From Stappia sp. ES.058 (GTDB taxonomy: Bacteria > Pseudomonadota > Alphaproteobacteria > Rhizobiales > Stappiaceae), in the NCBI RefSeq assembly GCF_900105595.1, contig NZ_LT629784.1:3502501-3566500 (forward strand): a stretch of 64,000 nt of DNA. Reading direction: 5' to 3'. Positions 21,287 to 30,477 of this stretch are shown here, one piece after another; positions within the stretch are counted from its first letter, which is position 1, and the number at the start of each line of letters is the position of its first letter. The notes beneath the pieces were generated by a model. That model saw nothing but the letters and a program-made list of their open reading frames with translations, made no database searches and was not told the DNA's origin. The position numbers were made by a program, and so were the translations under genes.

Positions 21287-24073
21287 ATGGCCGGCCTCGG
21301 CGCAATCGCCAAGAAGCTTTTCGGTTCAGCAAACGAACGTCGTATCAAGACGATGCGCGGACGGGTTGCCTCCATCAACGCCATGGAAGACGAGCTGAAG
21401 ACGCTCAGTGACGACGCATTGCGCGCCCGCACCGAGGACTTCCGCAAGCAGGTCGCCGAAGGCGCATCGCTCGACAGCGTCCTGGAACCGGCGTTCGCGA
21501 CCGTACGCGAAGCCTCGCACCGCGTTCTCGGCCAGCGGCATTATGACGTCCAGCTGATCGGCGGCATGGTTCTTCACGCCGGACAGATTTCCGAAATGCG
21601 CACCGGCGAGGGCAAGACGCTGGTGGCGACCCTTGCCGTCTATCTCAATGCGCTGTCCGGCAAGGGCGTCCACGTCGTCACCGTGAACGACTATCTGGCA
21701 AGCCGCGATGCCGACTGGATGGGCCGGATCTACCGCTTCCTCGGCCTCAGCGTCGGCGTCATCGTCCATGGCCTGACGGACGAGGAGCGAAAGGTCGCCT
21801 ATGCCGCGGATGTGACCTACGGAACCAACAACGAATTCGGCTTCGACTATCTGCGCGACAACATGAAGTACGAGCGCGATTCGATGGCCCAGCGCGGCCA
21901 CAACTTCGCGATCGTCGATGAGGTCGACTCGATTCTGGTCGACGAGGCGCGCACGCCGCTGATCATTTCCGGCCCGCTGGAAGACCGCAGCGAATTCTAC
22001 AACACCATCGACGCCTTCGTTCCCAATATCGAGGACAGCGATTTCGAGCTCGACGAGAAGCAGCGCTCCGCCACCTTCACCGAAGCCGGCAACGAAAAGC
22101 TCGAAAAGCTGTTGCGCGAGGCCGACCTGCTCAAGGGCGAGAACCTCTACGATGTCGAGAACGTCTCCGTCGTTCACCATCTGCAGCAGGCGCTAAAGGC
22201 GCACAAGCTGTTCCAGCGCGACAAGGACTACATCGTCCGCAACAACGAAGTTGTGATCATCGACGAGTTCACCGGCCGCATGATGCCGGGCCGCCGCTAT
22301 TCGGAAGGCCTGCACCAGGCGTTGGAAGCCAAGGAAAAGGTCGCGATCCAGCCGGAAAACCAGACGCTGGCCTCGATCACCTTCCAGAATTACTTCCGCC
22401 TCTACGAAAAGCTCGCCGGCATGACCGGCACCGCCTCGACGGAAGCCGAGGAGTTTGGCGACATCTACGGCCTCGAGGTCGTCGAGATCCCGACGAACCT
22501 TCCCGTGTGCCGCATCGACGACGACGACGAGGTCTATCGCACAGTCGAGGAGAAGTACCAGGCCATCGTCGAGCTCGTCGACGAATGCAAGTCGCGCGGC
22601 CAGCCCATTCTTGTCGGAACCACGTCGATCGAAAAATCCGAGGTGCTTGCGGCCAACCTCAAGAAGGCCGGCTACCGCCAGGTGGACGTGACCGACCCGG
22701 ATGCCTTCAAGCCCTTGCTGGAAGGCGACCACAACGCCAAGAAGGCGCGCATCTTTGCGGTTCTCAATGCGCGCTACCATGAGCAGGAAGCCTCGATCAT
22801 CTCGCAGGCCGGCCTCCCGGGCGCGGTGACCATCGCAACCAACATGGCCGGCCGCGGCACCGACATCCAGCTCGGCGGCAATGCCGACATGCGCATCGAG
22901 TACGAACTCGAGGGCATGGAAGAGGGCGAGGCCCGCACCGCGCGCGAAACCGAGATCCGCGCCGAGATCGAGGCGCGCAAGCAGACCGCCATCGCCGGCG
23001 GCGGCCTCTTCGTCATCGGCACCGAGCGCCATGAGAGCCGGCGCATCGACAACCAGTTGCGCGGCCGCTCAGGCCGTCAGGGCGACCCGGGCCGCTCCAA
23101 GTTCTTCCTGTCACTGCAGGACGACCTGATGCGCATCTTCGGCTCCGACCGCATGGACGGCATGCTGCAGAAGCTCGGCCTCAAGGAGGGCGAGGCTATC
23201 GTCCATCCCTGGATCAACCGGGCATTGGCAAAGGCTCAGCAGAAGGTCGAGGCGCGCAACTTCGACATCCGCAAGAACCTGCTGAAGTTCGATGACGTGA
23301 TGAACGACCAGCGCAAGGTCGTCTTCGATCAGCGCATCGAACTCATGGACGGCGAGGCCATCGCCGAGACCGTGACCGACATGCGCCACGACGTGATCGA
23401 GGGCCTTGTCGCCCGGCACATTCCCGAAAAGGCCTATCCCGAACAATGGGACACCGAAGGCCTCCAGACGGAAGTGCGCCAGATTCTGAACATGGACCTG
23501 CCGGTCGTCGCCTGGGCGCAGGAAGAAGGCATCGCCGACGAGGAAGTGATCGAGCGGCTGAAGAAGGAAGCGGACCAGGCCATGGCGCGCAAGGTCGGCC
23601 AGTATTCACCGGATGTCATGCGCCAGGTCGAAAAGGCCGTCCTGCTGCAGACGCTCGACCACCTGTGGCGCGAGCATCTTGCCAACCTCGATCACCTGCG
23701 GTCCGTCATCGGGTTCCGCGGCTATGCCCAGCGCGACCCGTTGCAGGAGTACAAGACCGAGGCCTTCACGCTGTTTGAGAGCATGCTCGCCAATCTGCGA
23801 CAGGCCACCACGGCCCAGCTGATGCGCGTCGAACTGGTGCAGGAACAGCCGCCCGAACTTCCCGGCGACGAGGACCTGCCGGAAATGCAGGCAAGCCACA
23901 TCAATCCGCAGACCGGCGAGAACGAGTTCGAAACCGCCGAGGCCCGTCCGCCGGCCGCCGGCCGCGCCCGCGATCCCAAGGATCCCGCGACCTGGGGCAA
24001 GGTCGGCCGCAACGAGGCCTGCCCCTGCGGCTCCGGCAAGAAGTACAAGCACTGCCACGGCGCGCTTGCCTAA
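21287..24073 (+). CDS. secA: Preprotein translocase ATPase SecA
   Basis: Motor that drives unfolded proteins through SecYEG. 928 aa. The start is the ATG of [12 protein letters not shown], with AAGGAC ideally spaced 6 nt before it; an upstream in-frame ATG at 21242 is possible. Walker [12 protein letters not shown] lies near 107 and the [14 protein letters not shown] block near 210, with the helicase-like NBD2 in the middle. The C-terminal SEC-C zinc motif [14 protein letters not shown], which binds SecB and phospholipid, is complete. Its last 90 bp are repeated at 24872-24961, after an AT-rich gene. Confidence 0.98.
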   Translation: MAGLGAIAKKLFGSANERRIKTMRGRVASINAMEDELKTLSDDALRARTEDFRKQVAEGASLDSVLEPAFATVREASHRVLGQRHYDVQLIGGMVLHAGQISEMRTGEGKTLVATLAVYLNALSGKGVHVVTVNDYLASRDADWMGRIYRFLGLSVGVIVHGLTDEERKVAYAADVTYGTNNEFGFDYLRDNMKYERDSMAQRGHNFAIVDEVDSILVDEARTPLIISGPLEDRSEFYNTIDAFVPNIEDSDFELDEKQRSATFTEAGNEKLEKLLREADLLKGENLYDVENVSVVHHLQQALKAHKLFQRDKDYIVRNNEVVIIDEFTGRMMPGRRYSEGLHQALEAKEKVAIQPENQTLASITFQNYFRLYEKLAGMTGTASTEAEEFGDIYGLEVVEIPTNLPVCRIDDDDEVYRTVEEKYQAIVELVDECKSRGQPILVGTTSIEKSEVLAANLKKAGYRQVDVTDPDAFKPLLEGDHNAKKARIFAVLNARYHEQEASIISQAGLPGAVTIATNMAGRGTDIQLGGNADMRIEYELEGMEEGEARTARETEIRAEIEARKQTAIAGGGLFVIGTERHESRRIDNQLRGRSGRQGDPGRSKFFLSLQDDLMRIFGSDRMDGMLQKLGLKEGEAIVHPWINRALAKAQQKVEARNFDIRKNLLKFDDVMNDQRKVVFDQRIELMDGEAIAETVTDMRHDVIEGLVARHIPEKAYPEQWDTEGLQTEVRQILNMDLPVVAWAQEEGIADEEVIERLKKEADQAMARKVGQYSPDVMRQVEKAVLLQTLDHLWREHLANLDHLRSVIGFRGYAQRDPLQEYKTEAFTLFESMLANLRQATTAQLMRVELVQEQPPELPGDEDLPEMQASHINPQTGENEFETAEARPPAAGRARDPKDPATWGKVGRNEACPCGSGKKYKHCHGALA
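23984..24073 (+). repeat. Copy 1 of the duplicated secA 3' end
   Basis: Last 30 codons of secA (PATWGKV... to the TAA stop). It is directly repeated at 24872-24961; 53 central bases are identical and the differences at both sides are mostly synonymous. Confidence 0.95.
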
Positions 24074-24871
24074 GGTCGTAAATCTCCAAAGCGCGTATCG
24101 AATGATTAAATACTCGAGCGCTTGTGCGTTTAAATATATCGAGGCCGAATGAACATTTCAAGATCAATATTGAAGCGCACTAATGAAATATTAGACCGCT
24201 TCGGCAAGAAAATCGTAAGCAAAGAAGAATTGGTGGATTTTTATCTCCATGAATACGATAACTACGAGCAATACAAGCAAACTCAGATACAATTCAACAA
24301 AAAGAAGATCGAGAGAATCTGGTCTGATGAAACAACACTCAGCACGGTGGCAGATACCATAAAGACGCTTCTGCAGAAGCAGGACATAAGCGGGATCTGT
24401 CACGGATCCAGAAACGGTTTCGAACAATCGTTTTTTCGAAAAACCTGCTCCTTCGATTGCATTGGTACCGACATCTCCGAAACTGCTAATCAATTCGATC
24501 ATTCCGTGGAATGGGATTTTCATGATGAAAACCCAGATTGGATTGAAAAATTCGACTTTGTTTATTCAAATTCTCTGGATCAAAGCTGGAAGCCTCGGCA
24601 AGCACTGACTACATGGCTGGCTCAAGTCCAAAAGGGGGGGGTCGTCGTTCTGGAGCACACGGAAGCACACGGACCAAAGGGCTCATCTCAGATGGATCCC
24701 TTCGGCGTACGACCGAACGTGATGCCCTATGTGCTATGCGATTGGTTCGGCTTCGACATTTCGGTGATGATCAAAAAAACGCGCAAGAAGAACATGGATA
24801 TGGACGCTTGGCTCTTTTTCATCAAGAAGCTTGTGTGACGTACATCACCGGTGGCGTGCGACCCGCAGCAC
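24074..24871 (+). mobile_element. AT-rich islet inserted between two secA 3' ends
   Basis: Base composition falls sharply right after the secA stop and recovers just before the second SEC-C copy. It holds one gene (methyltransferase) and no recombinase. A stem (AAGCGC/GCGCTT with TCGA/TCGA) lies at 24089-24123 after the secA stop. Repeat-to-repeat distance is 888 bp, a multiple of three. I read this as a horizontally acquired segment bounded by direct repeats; the mechanism is not shown by the sequence. Confidence 0.65.
24149..24838 (+). CDS. Class I SAM-dependent methyltransferase, foreign-looking
   Basis: 229 aa. The first 75 residues are K/E/Y/Q-rich helix. The methyltransferase core has an unusual motif I, GICHGSRNGFEQ (about 89-100), an acidic loop GTDISETAN (about 112), WDFHDENPDW, and FVYSNSLDQSWKP as the post-I strand. 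The ICHGSRNG type of motif I is one I associate with methyltransferases of surface-polysaccharide clusters. Codons are rich in AAA, AAT, TTT and ATA, unlike all neighbours. A GAGG lies 5 nt before the ATG. Its TGA is in frame with the downstream SEC-C remnant. The substrate is unknown; the next intact gene is a glycosyltransferase. Confidence 0.78.
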   Translation: MNISRSILKRTNEILDRFGKKIVSKEELVDFYLHEYDNYEQYKQTQIQFNKKKIERIWSDETTLSTVADTIKTLLQKQDISGICHGSRNGFEQSFFRKTCSFDCIGTDISETANQFDHSVEWDFHDENPDWIEKFDFVYSNSLDQSWKPRQALTTWLAQVQKGGVVVLEHTEAHGPKGSSQMDPFGVRPNVMPYVLCDWFGFDISVMIKKTRKKNMDMDAWLFFIKKLV

Positions 24872-24961
24872 CCCGCGACCTGGGGCAAGGTCCGACGTAA
24901 CGAGGCCTGCCCCTGCGGCTCCGGCAAGAAGTACAAGCACTGCCACGGCGCTTTGGCCTGA
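24872..24961 (+). pseudogene. Detached second copy of the secA C-terminus (SEC-C motif)
   Basis: Encodes [18 protein letters not shown] and the rest of the SEC-C motif to its own TGA. Relative to secA there is one amino-acid change (G to R) plus several synonymous changes, so it evolved as coding sequence. Weaker in-frame similarity (VACDP against RARDP in secA) extends about 20 bp upstream. There is no start codon of its own. A G/C hairpin follows at 24981, as expected for an original secA end. Confidence 0.85.
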
Positions 24962-24980
24962 TCACGACAGCGCATCGCTT

Positions 24981-25011
24981 CCCCGCCCGACTTCACCACG
25001 GGCGGGCGGGG
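24981..25011 (+). terminator. Hairpin after the second SEC-C copy
   Basis: 9-bp stem CCCCGCCCG / CGGGCGGGG with a 13-nt loop, no clear T tract. Possibly the original secA terminator. Confidence 0.4.
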
Positions 25012-25057
25012 CACCCGCCGGGGCTGTCGGCACCTTTTGAAGGGCGGCAGGTTTGCA

Positions 25058-25948
25058 ATGATCCGACAAACGCTCGACAGGACCTTCGGTTCGCGGGGAC
25101 AAAACCTTCCCGGCCTGCGACTCCGGACGCCCGCCGGTCTGCCGCTTGTCACTCTCCGCACGCCCGCGAAGCCCTTGGCGAGCCGGCCTGCCGCCGACGC
25201 CACACAGGACGTTGCCGCGCCCGTCACCGTACACATGCTCTGGGTCGCGGGCGAGCTCTGCCGTCTCGGGCAGATTTCCTGCGCGAGTTTTCTGGCACAC
25301 GGCTACGATCTTCAGCTGTGGAGCTACGGGGGACTGACAAACGCTCCCGACGGCGTGACGCTGCGCGAGGCGCGCGAGATCCTGCCGGAAAACCGCATTT
25401 TTCGCTATGCCAACGGCAGCCTTGCCGGCTTTGCTAACCTGTTTCGCTATGCCGTCCTCGCGCGCCACGGCGGCTTGTGGGCGGACACCGACGTCCTCTG
25501 CATGATTGCCGAAGACGAGTTGCGCACCACGGCCCCCGACGGCTTTCTGGTCACCGAACGCATTCGCGGAAAGCGCCGAGTTCAAATCAACAACAACGTC
25601 ATCTTCCATCCCGTGCCGCGAAGGGGCGACGTGATCGATCTCGCCTTCCGTTTTGCCGAGGGATACGACCCGGCCCGTCTGAAGTGGGGCGACTGCGGCC
25701 CGAAGCTCCTGACCACGCTTGTCACCGAATGGCCGGCGGTCGCGCCGACCCTGTTGGCGGCACGGGTCGCCAATCCGGTCGACTACTGGGCCTGCCCGCA
25801 GGCGCTGCTGTCGACGCGAACCCGCCTCGGCCCGGAGACTGCCTTCCTGCATTGCTACAACGAGATGTGGCGCCGCGCGGGCATCGACACGAACGCCTCC
25901 TTCCCTCCGAACTCCTTGATCGGACGGATCGCGGCGCGCTACCAATGA
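25058..25948 (+). CDS. DXD-containing glycosyltransferase (GT32-like)
   Basis: 296 aa. After about 60 variable residues comes the fold typical of sugar-binding DXD-region transferases: VHMLWVAGELCRLGQIS, then ANLFRYAVLARHGGLWADTDV with the DXD metal/nucleotide-sugar motif near residue 142. The C-terminus has FLHCYNEMWRRAG. No signal or membrane segment. It probably adds a sugar to a surface polysaccharide or lipid. The ATG at 25058 was preferred to a TTG seven codons upstream. Its donor and acceptor are unknown; a distant relative lies at 57038. Confidence 0.82.
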   Translation: MIRQTLDRTFGSRGQNLPGLRLRTPAGLPLVTLRTPAKPLASRPAADATQDVAAPVTVHMLWVAGELCRLGQISCASFLAHGYDLQLWSYGGLTNAPDGVTLREAREILPENRIFRYANGSLAGFANLFRYAVLARHGGLWADTDVLCMIAEDELRTTAPDGFLVTERIRGKRRVQINNNVIFHPVPRRGDVIDLAFRFAEGYDPARLKWGDCGPKLLTTLVTEWPAVAPTLLAARVANPVDYWACPQALLSTRTRLGPETAFLHCYNEMWRRAGIDTNASFPPNSLIGRIAARYQ

Positions 25949-25988
25949 CGCAGCGGGACGCATCGTCCGCCGTGACGAGGAGGTCCGC

Positions 25989-27191
25989 ATGCGCACATCT
26001 CCCGAGATCGAGGACATCGAGGACTGGCTGATCCGCGAGGCGCTCGGCCAGCCGGACATCGGCCAGATGTTCGCCGGAACCTGCGAGCGCATGCGCGCAG
26101 CCGGCATCGCGGTCGACCGGGCGCTGCTGTCGTGGTCGACGCTGCATCCGCTGGTCGAGGCGGAAACCGCGCTGTGGCTGCCGGGAGAGACCGTCGACCA
26201 CGGCCTGCACACCCATGACCAGCCCGATACGGACGACTGGCTGCTCAGTCCGATCCGCGCGCTGCTAACCTCACGTGAAACCCGCATGCGCCGGCGGTTG
26301 GCCGATGGCAACGCCCCCCTGGAATTCCCGATGCTGGGGGGACTGCGCGACCAGGGGTTCACCGACTACCTTGTGATCTCGACGCCCTTCGACCTGCCGA
26401 GCTCCAACCCCTTCGACGTCGCCGGCATCATCGTCACCTGGAGCACGAGGACGCCCGGCGGCTTCGCCGAGGACGACATCGAGCGGATCGACTACCTGCA
26501 GATGCGGCTGGCACTTGCCTGCCGGGCCAACGTCCAGTCCCGCATCGCCCGCACCATCGCGGAGACCTATCTCGGCAAGCGCGCCGGCGGGCAGGTGATT
26601 TCCGGGCGCATTCGCCATGGCGACGGCGAGACACTGGACGCGGTGATCTTCTACAGCGACCTGCGCGGATCGACGGCGCTCGCCGACCGGTTGGCGCCCG
26701 ACGCCTATCTGGCGCATCTGAACACCTATTTCGAGGCAACCGCAGGCGCTGTGATCGCGCATGGCGGCGAGGTGCTGGACTTCATCGGGGATGCCGTGCT
26801 GGCGGTCTTCCCGATAGACCAGCAGGGGCTTCAGGCCGCAGCCTGCAACGCCATGGATGCCGTCGCGGAGGTCCGGCGCAGGCTCGCGTCGGCGCGCAAG
26901 CAAACGCCGCATCCGCTTGCCTGCGGAATGGCGCTTTCCTCGGGCCGGGTGATATTCGGCAACATCGGCGTCGCGGAGCGCCTGACGTTTTCCGTGATCG
27001 GCCCGACGGTGAACGCCGCAGCCCGCATCGAGACGATGACGAAGCGCCTCGACACCGAGGTTCTCGTCACCGCCGAGATCGCCCTTCAGGCGCCGGAGCG
27101 GTTTCGCGCCGCCGGGCGCTATCCGCTCGACGGCATCTCCACCCCGGTGGAGCTTTATGCCCTTAGCGAGTCGGCGCTCAAAGCACCGTGA
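25989..27191 (+). CDS. Adenylate/guanylate cyclase (class III) with N-terminal sensor region
   Basis: 400 aa, soluble. Residues 1-190 form a sensor-like region without a recognised motif, widespread in rhizobial cyclases. The class III catalytic domain runs from about 210 to 375: first metal Asp in FYSDLRGST, second in FIGDAVLAVF, and the transition-state pair in VNAAAR. The residue usually lysine in the KxxGD motif is Asp here (LDFIGD), and the second base-selecting position is Ser (TFSVIG), so nucleotide choice or activity is uncertain. The 3' end overlaps the convergent L,D-transpeptidase gene by 14 bp. Confidence 0.87.
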   Translation: MRTSPEIEDIEDWLIREALGQPDIGQMFAGTCERMRAAGIAVDRALLSWSTLHPLVEAETALWLPGETVDHGLHTHDQPDTDDWLLSPIRALLTSRETRMRRRLADGNAPLEFPMLGGLRDQGFTDYLVISTPFDLPSSNPFDVAGIIVTWSTRTPGGFAEDDIERIDYLQMRLALACRANVQSRIARTIAETYLGKRAGGQVISGRIRHGDGETLDAVIFYSDLRGSTALADRLAPDAYLAHLNTYFEATAGAVIAHGGEVLDFIGDAVLAVFPIDQQGLQAAACNAMDAVAEVRRRLASARKQTPHPLACGMALSSGRVIFGNIGVAERLTFSVIGPTVNAAARIETMTKRLDTEVLVTAEIALQAPERFRAAGRYPLDGISTPVELYALSESALKAP

Positions 27192-27783
27192 CGCGGGCGC
27201 CGACGGTCACGCGGTTGTAGAGGTCCTCCACGTCCTCGTTGAGCATGCGGATGCAGCCCGACGAAACGGCCCGGCCGATCGACCAGTCCTCATTGGTGCC
27301 GTGGATACGATACTCGGTGGCTCCGAGATAGAGCGCGCGCGCGCCCATCGGGTTCTTTGGCCCGCCCGGCATGAAGCGCGGCAGGTTGCGCCCCTTCTTG
27401 CGCTCGCGCACGATCATTTCCGCCGGCGGCGTCCAACTCGGCCACTTGGCCTTGCGGGTGATCTTTTCCTTGCCCGACCAGCCGAAGCCCTCGCGCCCGA
27501 CGCCGATGCCGTAGCGCACCGCCTTGCCGCCCGGCAGCACGAAATAGAGATAGCGGTCGTCGGTATCGACGATGATCGAACCGGGCTTTTCCCCCGTGCG
27601 ATAGCGCACCGTCGTGCGCTTGAATTTCTCCCGAACGATCTTGCCGGCCGCTTCCGGCGTGATCTTGTAGGTCTGCCAGCTCCGGGTGGTCGGATCGAAA
27701 TAACGCTCCGTCACCGCCGACGCCTGGCCAAGCGTCATGGCCGTGGCCAGCACGGCCATCATCATCAAACCGAAAATTCGCAT
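27178..27783 (-). CDS. L,D-transpeptidase (YkuD domain), secreted
   Basis: 201 aa. The signal peptide is MRIFGLMMMAVLATAMTLG, cleaved near ASA. The YkuD domain carries the catalytic signature HGTNEDWSIGRAVSSGCIRM with the active Cys near residue 177. It makes 3-3 cross-links in peptidoglycan or attaches outer-membrane proteins to it. Of two nearby ATGs the second (27783) has a well-spaced GGTGAGG. It converges with, and overlaps, the cyclase gene. Confidence 0.93.
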   Translation of the reverse strand: MRIFGLMMMAVLATAMTLGQASAVTERYFDPTTRSWQTYKITPEAAGKIVREKFKRTTVRYRTGEKPGSIIVDTDDRYLYFVLPGGKAVRYGIGVGREGFGWSGKEKITRKAKWPSWTPPAEMIVRERKKGRNLPRFMPGGPKNPMGARALYLGATEYRIHGTNEDWSIGRAVSSGCIRMLNEDVEDLYNRVTVGARVTVL

Positions 27784-27893
27784 TGTCATCCTCACCGCCA
27801 TCTCACCACCGTCCATTTCATGACGGGCCAACCGCATTCCACCGCACCGCCGGCGGCGCACGCAGTCACCCTGCGGCATCGCGGGTAAGAATA

Positions 27894-28832
27894 CTATGAA
27901 CGGCCGGCCGTCGGCAGCGATCCGCGCTCCAGAAACGCAACGACGTCCCCGCGCTGTGGCAAGGGTGCAACAGCACCATAGCCGCAAACGGCGAGCGCGG
28001 CCGCCGCATTGGCGTGACGCGCGGCGGAAAGCCCGTCCACGCCAGCGAGAACCTCCGCCAGAAACGCCCCGTCGAAGGCATCGCCCGCCCCCGTTGCATC
28101 GACCGCGGCGACCCTGTGCGGCGCGATCCGCTCCATCCGGGTCGCATCGGCATAAAGCACGCCCTCGGCACCAAGCGTCAGCGCCACGTGTTTCGCGCCG
28201 GCGCCGAGGTAATGCGCCACGATCTCCTCGGGCGTGTCCAGACCAGTCAACAGCCGGGCATCGTCAAGCCCCGGCAAGACGATATCGGCCATGGCGGCGG
28301 TCTGCGCGACGATGGCGCGCGCACGCGCCAGCGGCCAGAGCTTGAGGCGCAGGTTGGTGTCGTAGGAGACGAGCCCGCCGGCGGCGCGCACGATCCCGAT
28401 CGCCTCGAAGACGGCATCGCAGGCGCTTGGCGAAATCGCCTGGCTGATCGCCGAGACATGCAGGACCCGCGTCTGTTCCAGCGCCGCGCGCGGCAGGTCC
28501 CGCGGCGTCACGAGGCTCGCGGCCGATCCCGCCCGGCGGTAGGTGAAGACATGGCCATCCGCGCCGTGGGTGACGAAATAAATCCCCGTCGGCGCATCTG
28601 TACATCGCGCCATGTGTCGGTTGTCGATGCCTTCCGCCCGCCACAAATCATGCAGCAGATCGCCGAACACGTCGGCGCCCGTCGCGCCGATGCAGCCGAC
28701 CGACGCGCCCTGCCGGGCCGCCGCAACGGCCACGTTGGACGTGTCGCCGCCGAAGCCCTGGACATAGGGTCCATTGGCCTGCGTCTGGTTGAACTCGACC
28801 ATTGCCTCGCCGAAGCACAGAAGATCCGCCAC
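27894..28832 (-). CDS. PfkB family carbohydrate kinase (2-keto-3-deoxygluconate kinase-like)
   Basis: 312 aa ribokinase-fold sugar kinase. The GTG start is chosen because AAAGG lies 6 nt before it and similarity starts at ADLLCFGEAMVEF. The PfkB signatures GGDTSNVAVAAARQG (about 31) and DATGAGDAFDGAFLAEV (about 250, with catalytic Asp) are present. KdgK is the best guess because of the GEAMVEF start and length, but other ketose or deoxy-sugar kinases are possible. No sugar pathway genes adjoin it. Confidence 0.85.
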   Translation of the reverse strand: MADLLCFGEAMVEFNQTQANGPYVQGFGGDTSNVAVAAARQGASVGCIGATGADVFGDLLHDLWRAEGIDNRHMARCTDAPTGIYFVTHGADGHVFTYRRAGSAASLVTPRDLPRAALEQTRVLHVSAISQAISPSACDAVFEAIGIVRAAGGLVSYDTNLRLKLWPLARARAIVAQTAAMADIVLPGLDDARLLTGLDTPEEIVAHYLGAGAKHVALTLGAEGVLYADATRMERIAPHRVAAVDATGAGDAFDGAFLAEVLAGVDGLSAARHANAAAALAVCGYGAVAPLPQRGDVVAFLERGSLPTAGRS

Positions 28833-29001
28833 CGTGAGCCTTTCAAATTCAATCGATTTAAATTCGGTTCCGGATCTTGTGCGTCCCCGGCTTGTGCCTG
28901 TCAAGCGCCAGCGCTGCGGCGGCGGCCGGTCGGGCTTTCCGCTCGCCTCGCCGCACCGCCTGTGGCAACAAGGTCGCAACGTTGGAAACAGGAGACATTG
29001 C

Positions 29002-29787
29002 ATGGAACAGCGGACACCGGCGGGCTGCCTGCCGTTCACCGAAAGCGGTCCGCACGGCGCAGGCGCCCCCGTGGTTCTCCTCCACGGCTTCGGCGGCGAT
29101 GCCGCAGGCTGGTCACTGGTGCAAGCGCCGCTTGCCGCCCACCGCCGGACGCTGGCCTTCGACCTTCCGGGACACGGGCAGGCGCTCGACTGGCCGGAGA
29201 TCGGCGGTGCCGGGATCGCCGCACGGGCCGTGCGGCAGTCGCTCGCCGCGCTCGGACTGGAAAAGGTGCATCTCGTCGGCCACTCGATGGGCGGGGCGAC
29301 CGCCGTGCTCGTCGCGCTCAAGGCGCCGGAGCGGATCGCCAGCCTCACGCTGCTTGCGCCCGGCGGTTTCGGCTTCGAGATCAACCACCGTCTTCTGCGC
29401 CGTTACGCAGCGGCAACCGACGCGGGCGAACTGGAAATGCTGCTGGAACAGTTTTTCGGTTATGAGTTCGACCTGCCGCCGTTCGTCGCGCGTCAGGCGG
29501 CCGAGGCGCGGGCCCGTCCCGGTGCGCGCGATGCGCTCATTGCCATCGTCGAGCAGTTGATCGACGGCAAGACGCAGAAGGTGTTGCCGCGCGACGCACT
29601 CGCCGGCCTGGAAGTCCCCGTCAAGATCGTCTGGGGCACGCAGGACCGCGTGCTGCCGACCCGCCAGTCGCACAAGTTGCCGGGAGAGGTCGCGACCCAT
29701 GTCTTCGAACGCGTCGGCCACATGCCGCATCTGGAAATCCCGGAGGCTGTCTGCCGGCTGATCCGCGAACAGCTCGCCCACGCCTGA
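29002..29787 (+). CDS. Alpha/beta hydrolase, AcoC-like
   Basis: 261 aa from an ATG with AGGAGA at ideal distance. Oxyanion motif LLHGFGGDAAGW, nucleophile GHSMGGAT near 97, acid in WGTQDRVLPT, and His in GHMPHLEIPE. This domain resembles the free-standing hydrolases annotated after the C-terminal domain of acetoin dehydrogenase E2, but no lipoyl domain is present. Function unresolved. It is divergent from the sugar kinase and convergent with ppa. Confidence 0.85.
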   Translation: MEQRTPAGCLPFTESGPHGAGAPVVLLHGFGGDAAGWSLVQAPLAAHRRTLAFDLPGHGQALDWPEIGGAGIAARAVRQSLAALGLEKVHLVGHSMGGATAVLVALKAPERIASLTLLAPGGFGFEINHRLLRRYAAATDAGELEMLLEQFFGYEFDLPPFVARQAAEARARPGARDALIAIVEQLIDGKTQKVLPRDALAGLEVPVKIVWGTQDRVLPTRQSHKLPGEVATHVFERVGHMPHLEIPEAVCRLIREQLAHA

Positions 29788-29794
29788 TGCACAA

Positions 29795-29825
29795 AACGGC
29801 CGGGCGCGCGAGGCACCCGGCCGTT
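29795..29825. terminator. Bidirectional terminator between the hydrolase gene and ppa
   Basis: 10-bp perfect stem AACGGCCGGG / CCCGGCCGTT with an 11-nt loop; short T runs on both strands. Confidence 0.75.
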
Positions 29826-29850
29826 CGATTTCTGGCCATGGACCGCAAGC

Positions 29851-30387
29851 TCAACCCTTGCGGGCGTTCTCGCGCTCGATCGATTCGCGGATGATGCGCT
29901 TGGCGTCCTCGGGACCGCCGAAACCCGCGATCTTCACCCATTTTCCGGGTTCCAGATCCTTGTAGTGCTCGAAGAAGTGCTTGATCTGCTCGATGGTGAT
30001 CGTCGGCAGGTCCTCGAAATGCGCGACATTGTCGTAGCGCTTGGTCAGCTTGGAGGACGGTACCGCGATCAGCTTTTCGTCCATGCCGGCTTCGTCTTCC
30101 ATGAAAAGCACGCCGATCGGGCGGCAGTTCATGATCGCGCCGGGCACGATCGGGCGCTGGTTGGCGACGATCACGTCGACCGGATCGCCGTCGCCGCACA
30201 GCGTGTGCGGCACGAAGCCGTAATTGCCGGGATAGCGCATCGGCGTATACAGGAAGCGGTCGACGTACATCGCGCCCGCTTCCTTGTCCATTTCGTATTT
30301 GATCGGTTCGCCGCCCACCGAGACCTCAACGATCACATTGATGTCTTCAGGCGGATTGCTGCCGATCGGCACGGCGTCGATGCGCAT
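29851..30387 (-). CDS. ppa: Inorganic pyrophosphatase (family I)
   Basis: Hydrolyses pyrophosphate, pulling biosynthetic reactions forward. 178 aa, normal for the bacterial family I hexamer. The signature DGDPVDV holds the metal-binding aspartates near residues 66-71, and the active-site [11 protein letters not shown] precedes it. GAGGAG lies ahead of the ATG. A plausible promoter (TTGCCT, 17 nt, GATACA) lies in the 90-bp upstream gap on the minus strand. Confidence 0.97.
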   Translation of the reverse strand: MRIDAVPIGSNPPEDINVIVEVSVGGEPIKYEMDKEAGAMYVDRFLYTPMRYPGNYGFVPHTLCGDGDPVDVIVANQRPIVPGAIMNCRPIGVLFMEDEAGMDEKLIAVPSSKLTKRYDNVAHFEDLPTITIEQIKHFFEHYKDLEPGKWVKIAGFGGPEDAKRIIRESIERENARKG

Positions 30388-30477
30388 GGATCAAGCTCCT
30401 CGATTGGTCGTTGGCGCGCTGTATCGCAAGCGCCACGTCCAAAGGCAAGCCGGAAATTGTGCGCTGCAACTTAAGGC

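Noticed and set aside
24089..24871. Insertion sequence or integrase in the AT-rich islet
   Set aside because: Only one gene fits, and it is a methyltransferase; no terminal inverted repeats or transposase motifs were found.
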